DNA from: Combretum micranthum
Taxonomy: Eukaryota > Streptophyta > Magnoliopsida > Myrtales > Combretaceae
NCBI GenBank assembly: GCA_024138025.1
Contig: JAMXBD010000013.1
Location: 1,674,001-1,738,000 of the forward strand
Reading direction: 5' to 3'
DNA: 64,000 nt
A program made the translations under genes and the position numbers. Shown in pieces: positions 60,201-64,000 of the stretch (position 1 is the stretch's first letter; each line of letters starts with the position of its first letter). Below the pieces are notes generated by a model. The model made no database searches, was not told the origin of the DNA, and saw nothing but the letters and a program-made list of their open reading frames with translations.

Positions 60201-62869
60201 CTTTCAATCCTGTGGCTCTGGTAACAGGTGCAGAACCATCTCCCCCTTGAGGTTCAAGCATAACACTTCGACGTCCCTCTTCAGCACTTATGATAGAGAT
60301 TGTCTCATTTAGAGACAGCAGGTCCGGTTCTCTCAAAATTTGCACTTTAATAGCATCAAATTCAACCTTTAGTCTTGCAACAAAATCATAAATACGATCT
60401 TTCTCTTCTTGAACCGCTTCAGAATTGCTGCATCTTCACTGTAATGCGTTTGGATGCATTGATAATGGTCCATATCTTGCCACAAACCTTGTAAGAGACT
60501 TGAATATTCAGTGACAGTTCGAGTCCCTTGTTTGGTTGCTGAAATTTTCATCTTAATTTCGTATCTTTGTGCAGCATCATTAACCTTGGATTATGTCTGT
60601 TGGACAACTTCCCAAACCTCCTTGGCAGTTCTGAGAAACATACATGTATCACCAATCACTGGCAGCATTGAGTTCCATAACGATGACATCACCATGGAAT
60701 CTTGTTCATTCCACGCCGCAAATTTGGGATTGTCTTGCAAAGGACCCGTGCCCATTAAATGGCTTAATTTCCCTCTGCCATTTAGGAAAGTGCGGACCAA
60801 TTGTGACCACTTCAAGTAATTCTTCCCATTCAATCGATATGCGGCTTGAATGTTCTGCCAGTCTCCGGTTGTAGAAGTGGCAATGTTCTCTAGTGCAGGG
60901 CTGGTGATTTCGGCAGAATATTCTGACATGATTGATTGAATGGAAAAAGATACAAGTAGGGGAATATGTGAGAGAAGGCTAAGACGATTGAGAGGAACAA
61001 AGAAGATGGAGCTCGGTTGGGTATGGCCAAAAAGAAAAAAATCAGAGCTTATTAGGAAAGAGCCAACATCTCTGACTCCATGACAAAAAGGACGTAAGAG
61101 AATAATGGTTTTCTATCATATGAAAACTAGGTTACATACATCCTTGGCTTATATACTCAATTATTTAGCTTAAAAATAGAAATAAGCTCCCTAAAAAATA
61201 GGAAAGAAAAACTGTACTTAACTCTAATTCCTAAAACTGAAATATATATACGATTTTCTATATCTACACAATCTTATACAATCTTTCCAAATAAACCTAC
61301 ATAATTTAAAGGGAACAATCCTGACTTTCCAAATAAACCTACATAATTCAATGGGAACAATCCTGACTAAGTTATATAGTAGGTTGAGGTTTCCCATTTC
61401 AAGAAATTTCCCCTCTCTTGGAAGCTAATTTTAATTTGTAAGGAACTTGCTAATTTAATTCTGTGGAAGGTATCATATTTCAGAGTTAGCTTCAAAAACT
61501 ATAAGGTTTATGTGGAGATAAAATATCCATCCTGGTTTAATGTACCTATATCATCGTTTCTTTCATAATTTTCTCTCTTACTAGGTATTTTTCTTATTAT
61601 CAATTAAACAACATAGGGAAGAAATCGTTATTTAGTATTGGCCTCGACATAGAGTGTAGTGGCTTGTTTACATTTGTAATGCCATTTTACCACTTTACTC
61701 TAAATTTTCCAGCTGTTTTGAAGTTAGTAAAGATTTTATGTTGTAGAAGGATGAATATCCTTCATCATCCTTCATATCTTTTAATACAACATCTTTTCCT
61801 ATGAAAAGAAATTGTATTTACTAATGGCACACGAAATCTGAGCTCAAAATGAGGTGTTTCATGTGTCTGTTATCAGGTAAGTGGGGTTAGATTACGGGAG
61901 ATAAATAGTTTTTGGTTGTTTGGGCAAATAGTTGAAGATCCCCTTGGAAGGTGTAGAACATTTAATATAGTTAGTCTTTTAGCATCTTAGTGTTCTGTGA
62001 ATATGGTGGGTACTTTTGGTTTGATATTTCTATAATTATAAATTATTTTTCGTTTTGGAATATTTCATTTTTGGCAGTTCTATTACTTTTTTGTATATTA
62101 TGCAGTGGCCTTGATAAAGTTATACAATCCATCTCATGAAAGTTTATTATACTATGGTTAGCCTTGGACTGGCATATAGTATCATGTATTTAGCAAGGTA
62201 GTTGAAGGTCAAAATCACACTTGAGGTGCTAGGCCTATCTAAAAATTTCTCATGGTGCAAGTTGCGGAAAAATGCACACACCTCAACAATGCGGGGCAGA
62301 TGGAATGAGTATGTATTTTTCGAAAGTCATGTGTCGCACTAGGGCATCTCTATACAATTAAACATATGCCATGACTGAAGCAAGAAACTTACTACATCAA
62401 AAAGTGTCTTGAATGATTCTATCTGAAGGCATAAAAAACTAAATTTTTTTGAGTCTTTTGATGAGCATGTGTCTAGCACTTCTACAAAACGTTACATGGA
62501 GGCTAGTGACCCTCGAGCTAATTAGGCTCAAGGTTAGCGGGTCTCAAGAGCTGTACTTTGCCTGTAGGAGTGTGCTTTGACTGCACTGATATGTGTCTCG
62601 GCCACTTGTTGCATCATGGTTCATCATAGAGCTTTTAGACAACTTTCTGGTAAAATTGATGAAAATAAGATGCCACATCAGTTGTCGAAGTATGTTTGTT
62701 GTTTTCTCATCCTCTCTTTTAAATCATTGCTTTTCATGCAGCTGGAGTATGACATTCTAGAATATGTGGTGATTGAGCGTCTGGCACAAGGGGGGCGTGA
62801 GAAGCTAAAAGATGATGGCCTTAATTTGTCTGATTGGTTGCAGTCGCTGGCTTCATTTTGGGGTCACTT
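27396..62869 (+). CDS. THO2: THO complex subunit 2 (5' part, 19 exons in window)
   Basis: Spliced coding region joining 27396-27536, 27632-27757, 29601-29642, 31915-31974, 32060-32122, 33175-33255, 39308-39379, 39461-39508, 39623-39691, 39799-39932, 44823-44898, 52036-52229, 53222-53302, 53483-53684, 53775-54017, 54102-54182, 54303-54422, 54509-54568 and 62742-62869. All junctions are GT-AG and keep phase: 2021 bases, 673 codons plus two bases. The product is the conserved N-terminal scaffold of THO2, including the short Thoc2 domain (about residues 545-611). Full-length plant THO2 is about 1800 aa, so the C-terminal two thirds lie to the right. THO/TREX works in the nucleus, loading export factors onto nascent mRNA and contributing to small-RNA biogenesis. 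No stop or frame break is seen, so the gene looks functional. Confidence 0.95.
27632..27757 (+). CDS. THO2: THO2 exon 2 (residues 48-89)
   Basis: Acceptor GCGCAG, donor GTGAGT. Encodes VRGDLPFLKCKFALEAVEF through DVVSQMALD, typical of the THO2 N-terminal domain. Confidence 0.93.
27758..29600 (+). other. THO2 intron 2
   Basis: 1843 bp. It holds a 117-bp tandem duplication (28553-28786) and a short C-rich/GC-rich patch at 28915-28985. No gene or RNA recognised; a 137-codon antisense frame over the duplication is a by-product of the repeat. Confidence 0.7.
28553..28786. repeat. 117-bp tandem duplication in THO2 intron 2
   Basis: Two adjacent copies, 28553-28669 and 28670-28786, both starting GAGACAGAGAACTCTTGAG, with about a dozen substitutions between them. 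Because 117 is divisible by three, frames through it stay open in both copies. Confidence 0.85.
29601..29642 (+). CDS. THO2: THO2 exon 3 (residues 90-103)
   Basis: A 42-base micro-exon between TTTTTGCAG and GTTAGT encoding LTLPGESRTRLIKL. Accepted because its phase joins exons 2 and 4 and the motif fits the family. Confidence 0.88.
29899..30039. repeat. Small MITE-like inverted repeat
   Basis: TACTTGGGTCAAGT (about 29899-29912) recurs inverted at about 30026-30039, 14 of 14 bases, with weaker similarity outside. About 140 bp in all. Confidence 0.55.
30175..30217. repeat. C-tract followed by poly-A; G-quadruplex motif on the minus strand
   Basis: Runs of 6, 6, 3, 6 and 3 C separated by 1-3 bases, followed by 13 A. 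The minus strand therefore has five G-tracts of at least three with short loops. Confidence 0.7.
31690..31735. repeat. Second C-tract and poly-A patch
   Basis: A run of 13 C, short CCA/CAC linkers, then 18 A. It resembles the patch at 30175-30217 in layout. Confidence 0.7.
31915..31974 (+). CDS. THO2: THO2 exon 4 (residues 104-123)
   Basis: Acceptor TTTTTTAAG, donor GTAAAT. Encodes AKWLVDSALVPLRLFQERCE, highly conserved in plant THO2. Confidence 0.93.
32060..32122 (+). CDS. THO2: THO2 exon 5 (residues 124-144)
   Basis: Acceptor GATGCAG, donor GTAAGT. Encodes EEFLWEAELIKIKAQELKN and KE. Confidence 0.93.
32123..33174 (+). other. THO2 intron 5
   Basis: 1052 bp, AT-rich, no features recognised. 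Confidence 0.7.
33175..33255 (+). CDS. THO2: THO2 exon 6 (residues 145-171)
   Basis: Acceptor TTGCAG, donor GTATGT. Encodes VRVNTRLLYQQTKFNLLREE then SEGYAKL, an invariant stretch of the family. Confidence 0.95.
34092..34849 (-). other. Possible minus-strand retroelement fragment in intron 6
   Basis: On the minus strand TGGTACCAAAGCATTTTA (near 34103) resembles the initiator-tRNA primer site TGGTATCAGAGC, and upstream (34424-34849) is a 141-codon open frame with no recognised domain. This would suit an LTR followed by a primer site, but no second LTR was found. Weak. Confidence 0.2.
35830..38690 (+). pseudogene. L1-type LINE reverse transcriptase remnant (intron 6)
   Basis: Sense to THO2. 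Near 35880-36120 the translation has the pre-RT signature of plant L1 elements (EEEQAAFKDYY...CFLRQ). The RT C-terminal part at 37740-37830 reads LRRKDCDFRIERMTSKLNFW then TSRFLS, and the zinc-binding RVT module appears at 38152-38379 (GLSISLWADLWLPCGSLDQIF). Most of the RT core between 36300 and 37590 is unrecognisable, and stops are abundant. A dead, 5'-truncated or rearranged copy. Confidence 0.65.
39308..39379 (+). CDS. THO2: THO2 exon 7 (residues 172-195)
   Basis: Acceptor ATTTTAG, donor GTTTGC. Encodes VTLLCQSYDASSQ through ATIGILK, picking up after a 6.05-kb intron. Confidence 0.92.
39461..39508 (+). CDS. THO2: THO2 exon 8 (residues 196-211)
   Basis: Acceptor TTATGCAG, donor GTAAGT. 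Encodes SLIGHFDLDPNRVFDI, nearly invariant in plants. Confidence 0.95.
39623..39691 (+). CDS. THO2: THO2 exon 9 (residues 212-234)
   Basis: Acceptor GATGGAG (pyrimidine tract interrupted, so rather weak), donor GTAAAA. Encodes VLECFELQPDAKIFLEL through PSFPK. Confidence 0.9.
39799..39932 (+). CDS. THO2: THO2 exon 10 (residues 235-278 and part of 279)
   Basis: Acceptor TTTTGCAG, donor GTGAGT. Encodes SHASQILGFKFQFYQRAEV then PVPFGLYKLTALLVKKDF. The last codon is split after two bases. Confidence 0.93.
39933..44822 (+). other. THO2 intron 10
   Basis: 4890 bp. It contains a 28-base poly-T/G tract near 40211-40248, a copy of a repeat also found in intron 18 (40001-40072), and diverged internal duplications (41982-42056 with 43457-43531; 42690-42760 with 42868-42935; 42765-42825 with 43225-43285). 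No coding frame supported. Confidence 0.65.
40001..40072 (+). repeat. Repeat shared by introns 10 and 18 (copy 1)
   Basis: CAATGCGGAGC... through GTGTCACACTAGGGCATCTC matches 62287-62358 with few differences, in the same orientation. Confidence 0.75.
44823..44898 (+). CDS. THO2: THO2 exon 11 (residues 279-304)
   Basis: Acceptor TGTAACAG, donor GTATAC. Starts YAHLLPKEDDAFEEY and ends SAKRLDE. It is isolated between 4.9-kb and 7.1-kb introns; its split first codon fits exon 10 exactly. Confidence 0.92.
45209..45250. repeat. GA dinucleotide microsatellite
   Basis: About 20 GA units with one GG interruption, just downstream of a 19-base poly-A. Confidence 0.9.
45525..46271. mobile_element. MITE with long imperfect inverted repeats
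   Basis: The left end GGGCTTGTTTGGATTGTCTG and the following 'attttcatttgtatcttatttatacc' sequence match the reverse complement of the right end (CAGACAATCTAAATAGACC and inward) over roughly 80 bases. 747 bp, no coding capacity. Target duplication not certain. Confidence 0.6.
45640..45941. mobile_element. Inner MITE nested in the larger one
   Basis: Starts GAGTGTGTTTGG and ends CCAAACAAACTC (inverted, 11 of 12 matching). 302 bp. No clear target duplication. Confidence 0.5.
46621..46778 (-). repeat. Copia 1 LTR (3' LTR in element sense)
   Basis: 158 bp with TG...CA ends, including a CTAC/CCTA tetranucleotide microsatellite that is longer than in the partner LTR. Confidence 0.93.
46786..51157 (-). 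pseudogene. Copia 1 Gag-Pol polyprotein
   Basis: Gag starts at the ATG at 51157 (MSETKNSIVV), with LDGSNYLDWSKTVRLYL. In the same frame, after TAG stops near 50577 and 50492, come a CCHC knuckle (CHYCHKPRHMKRDC at 50413), protease (WVIDSGTTDYMT, Asp at 50155) and integrase (LGHPSLSLLKKL, VHSDVRGPC, ILRSDNAKEYLS). A further TAG follows near 49070. RT starts near 48700 (WDLITLPAGKKVIGCKWVF), shifts frame near 48435, contains the 307-bp duplication, and keeps VVYVDDIVINGDD. After a shift near 47620, RNase H runs to 46786 with two more TAGs. All domains present, none expressible as one protein. Confidence 0.9.
47771..48384 (-). repeat. 307-bp tandem duplication inside the Copia 1 RT
   Basis: Copies 47771-48077 and 48078-48384 cover the segment from TFSPVAK through SVFYR, including LHQLDIKNAFL and the SLYGLKQS motif. 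By eye they differ at 14 of 307 positions. The length is one more than a multiple of three, so it also shifts the frame. Confidence 0.92.
51705..51716 (-). promoter_or_regulatory. Copia 1 primer binding site
   Basis: Minus strand TGGTATCAGAGC directly next to the LTR, the standard complement of plant initiator tRNA-Met 3' end. Confidence 0.9.
51717..51860 (-). repeat. Copia 1 LTR (5' LTR in element sense)
   Basis: 144 bp; same ends as 46621-46778. Most of the length difference is in the CTAC microsatellite. Confidence 0.93.
52036..52229 (+). CDS. THO2: THO2 exon 12 (residues 305-368 and part of 369)
   Basis: Acceptor GTCTTCAG, donor GTAAGT. Encodes ANKIGKINLAATGKDLMEDE-type sequence (here GRINLAATGKDL), DLFAALDMESEAV and LGLLNGFLSVDDW (Trp split). 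Confidence 0.95.
52230..53221 (+). other. THO2 intron 12
   Basis: 992 bp, T-rich, no features recognised. Confidence 0.7.
53222..53302 (+). CDS. THO2: THO2 exon 13 (residues 369-395 and part of 396)
   Basis: Acceptor TGAATTAG, donor GTAAAT. Encodes YHAYMLFDRLSTLNPVAHD through GLF; both ends split codons (Trp and Arg). Confidence 0.93.
53483..53684 (+). CDS. THO2: THO2 exon 14 (residues 396-463)
   Basis: Acceptor TTTTGCAG, donor GTCCAT. Encodes LIEKTISPAYSIVHQ, a variable Ser/Asp-rich linker, then IPKDLFQMLTCAGPYLYRD. Confidence 0.93.
53775..54017 (+). CDS. THO2: THO2 exon 15 (residues 464-544)
   Basis: Acceptor TGAGCAG, donor GTCAAT. Encodes VCRVLRGYYISALELV, a variable insert, then ARLRVEEALGACLLPSLQLV and EIWEVMNLLPYE. 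Confidence 0.95.
54102..54182 (+). CDS. THO2: THO2 exon 16 (residues 545-571)
   Basis: Acceptor CTACATAG, donor GTGTGT. Encodes ARYRLYGEWEKDDERI through AARQTAK, the start of the short Thoc2 domain. Confidence 0.95.
54303..54422 (+). CDS. THO2: THO2 exon 17 (residues 572-611)
   Basis: Acceptor TTTGCAG, donor GTATTT. Encodes LDTRRILKRLAKENLKQLGR then KLAHANPMTVLRTIVHQ, the core of the Thoc2 domain. Confidence 0.96.
54509..54568 (+). CDS. THO2: THO2 exon 18 (residues 612-631)
   Basis: Acceptor TGTCTAG, donor GTCTGC. Encodes IEAYKDMITPVVDAFKYLTQ. Confidence 0.95.
56035..56260 (-). repeat. Copia 2 LTR (3' LTR in element sense)
   Basis: 226 bp, TGACAAAAAGG...ATTTGCCA, bounded by the GGAAC duplication on the left and a purine tract on the right. 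Confidence 0.85.
56296..60929 (-). pseudogene. Copia 2 Gag-Pol polyprotein
   Basis: Gag begins at 60929 (MSEYSAEITSPALENIA; YRLNGKNYLKWSQLVRTFLN) and is interrupted at 60591. A CCHC knuckle (CKYCKKHRHTKERC) lies near 60110-60150 and protease near 59830-59800 (WVIDCKATDHI; catalytic Ser-Gly changed). Integrase fragments lie at 59250-58560 (NGVAE..., RALLFHKNVPK, GYSSTQKGYKCFHP). RT at 57775-57452 has YKARLVAKGYTQTYGINY and QQFDIKNVFLYDDLEEEIY; YVDDIIVTGND lies near 57330. RNase H ends at 56296 (KHIEVDRHFIKEKLN). Stops and frameshifts are scattered throughout. Confidence 0.82.
61081..61311 (-). repeat. Copia 2 LTR (5' LTR in element sense)
   Basis: About 230 bp, matching 56035-56260 except for its last few bases, which are altered. 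Its final segment plus flank is repeated once more at 61325-61366. Confidence 0.8.
61283..61366. repeat. 42-bp tandem duplication across LTR end and flank
   Basis: CTTTCCAAATAAACCTACAT... through GGGAACAATCCTGA occurs at 61283-61324 and again at 61325-61366. It spans LTR terminus, target duplication and flank, so it arose after insertion. Confidence 0.8.
62287..62358 (+). repeat. Repeat shared by introns 10 and 18 (copy 2)
   Basis: CAATGCGGGGC... through GTGTCGCACTAGGGCATCTC; partner of 40001-40072. About 380 bp upstream of exon 19. Confidence 0.75.
62742..62869 (+). CDS. THO2: THO2 exon 19 (residues 632-673 and part of 674)
   Basis: Acceptor TCATGCAG, donor GTATGT. Encodes LEYDILEYVVIERLAQGG through SDWLQSLASFWGHL. 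I found no continuation (CKKYPS-like) before 64,000, so the next exon is outside. Confidence 0.95.
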
Positions 62870-64000
62870 GTATGTATTAATTTCTTTAATTTCAGGTTCA
62901 TCTTACATGTAGACTTCCTATTTTTCGAGTAGTAGTGAATAGTTGATTGTCTTCCTTGCTTTATCAATGTTCAGTATAGTAAAAAATTTTTTTCTCAACT
63001 ATATGAATTGATGTTTGCGAGTAGGAAAAATATTGTAGCAGTGGGTTTTCACTGGGAAGTAGCTGCTCCTTGGTACGATGTTGCCTAAATTTCATGTGAT
63101 TTAAGCTCTGTGATGTTTGTTTGCCAGTTGTGCTCCTTATTCATCATCTTTTGTTTTTTATCATAATCCTGTTGGGGTAAGGAGGAAAAAAAAAGTGAGA
63201 ATTGTACAATAAAAAAGAATCTTGTCCTCAATTTTTGATCAATGCTATGTTATCATTATCTGCCCTTGTTAAAGTAAGGGTTGATTCTATGCTTTTTGGG
63301 AATACAAACTAGCAAAGGTAGTTCATACATGTCCTCCATTGGTGAAGGTGTCATCTAAATTTCTTCGTTGTGGATTGACCTCAGATTATCCATATTAGTG
63401 GAGGTTTTTGCGGATCCAGCGGTACTATCCATCAATGAGATAAAACATTCTCATTGTGAATTTTCACGTAGGAAGGCCAGTCTTCATTAAATTGTCTGAG
63501 AATTCTTAGTGTGTGAAGAGATCATCTGATTTGCATACATAAATTTCATAGAAGGATGGGCCATGATGCACTAACATCGGTCGTTTCCCAGCTCCGACTT
63601 CATTATAAAGATGAACGTGAGGAATTCGTGATAAAAGTAGATGGTTGAAATAAGCTGACATTTGGTGTAAAACAGTGACATGGTGCAATTGCTTCACTCT
63701 ACTCTATTTAATCGGGTCTTAAGGTCAAAGGTGGTGTCAGCAGATATTATACATGGAGGAGATTTGTCCAATGAGATGAGAACATTTTGAAGGATGTTTT
63801 CGATATCTTTGCAATCTTCATGCTTGAGATTGTTGCTGTTACCTTAATTATTTTCTTTTTCAATGAACTGTTAAGCATATGATTGAAGTTGAAGATAAGA
63901 AAAATGGAAGTTTTGGTGGTTTTTTCTTGAAAAGAAAATGACGGGGCTTTTGTCTGACTGCTGATATTTCAACAACTCTACAACTGGATAGTTTAAGTGG
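62870..64000 (+). other. THO2 intron 19 (incomplete)
   Basis: At least 1131 bp after donor GTATGT. No THO2 exon, gene or transposon end found before the window edge. Confidence 0.7.

Larger units (their letters stand above)
56035..61311 (-). mobile_element. Copia element 2, antisense in THO2 intron 18
   Basis: A 5.3-kb Ty1/Copia element of a different family from Copia 1. LTRs start TGACAAAAAGGACG; the left flank GGAAC (56030-56034) recurs right of the second LTR (61312-61316), giving a target duplication. The primer site reads TGGAGTCAGAG on the minus strand (a mutated initiator-tRNA site), and the polypurine tract is GCTTGAGAGAGAA. LTRs differ at many positions and coding is heavily broken, so it is older than Copia 1. 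Confidence 0.85.
54569..62741 (+). other. THO2 intron 18
   Basis: 8173 bp. It contains an antisense Copia element (56035-61311), a 42-bp terminal duplication at its right end, and a copy of the intron-10 repeat (62287). Section 54830-55700 has short internal repeats ('gatctccttt' at 55352 and 55469; several 'gatca' palindromes) and may be another transposon; I could not identify it. Confidence 0.8.

Overview
This is nuclear DNA of a flowering plant, most likely a dicot. The evidence is a spliced plant-type THO2 gene (THO/TREX complex subunit 2), plant LTR retrotransposons of several lineages, a plant mobile domain (PMD) gene, and a decayed endogenous pararetrovirus of the kind that carries a viroplasmin/transactivator gene. 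I cannot name the species. A Solendovirus-like pararetrovirus would fit an asterid such as Solanaceae, but that is inference.

Bases 1-17,450 are an intergenic block of nested transposons. The oldest visible layer is a plus-strand Tekay/Del-like Ty3/Gypsy element: protease-RT at 1622-3136, RNase H-integrase-chromodomain at 10101-12988, and a 3' LTR at 12989-15813. It was split at least three times. An LTR of a second Gypsy type ends at 1621. A solo LTR (3137-10095, target duplication GATAG) was itself split by a complete but mutated minus-strand chromovirus (4298-9970, target duplication CATAC). A MITE-like element (10283-11094, target duplication TTA) sits inside the RNase H region.

Bases 17,450-23,350 hold a plus-strand endogenous caulimovirid with coat, protease, RT-RNase H and viroplasmin-like regions, all broken by stops and frameshifts. 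Bases 24,219-27,094 hold a GC-rich element with long terminal inverted repeats. It carries a decayed minus-strand PMD gene and arrays of a 19-bp palindrome near both ends, and it stops about 300 bp upstream of the THO2 start codon.

From 27,396 to the right edge runs the only apparently functional gene, THO2 on the plus strand. I mapped 19 exons (2021 coding bases, 673 complete codons, all phases consistent) over 35.5 kb. The last intron runs out of the window, so only about the first third of the protein is present. The introns are swollen by transposons: a sense LINE remnant (intron 6), an antisense Copia element plus a MITE pair (intron 11) and a second antisense Copia element (intron 18). 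THO2 is a large scaffold of the THO complex, which couples transcription to mRNA packaging and nuclear export; the rest of the window is mobile or viral debris. I found no clearly undescribed functional system. The best candidate is the TIR-flanked PMD element with its palindrome arrays beside the THO2 promoter.
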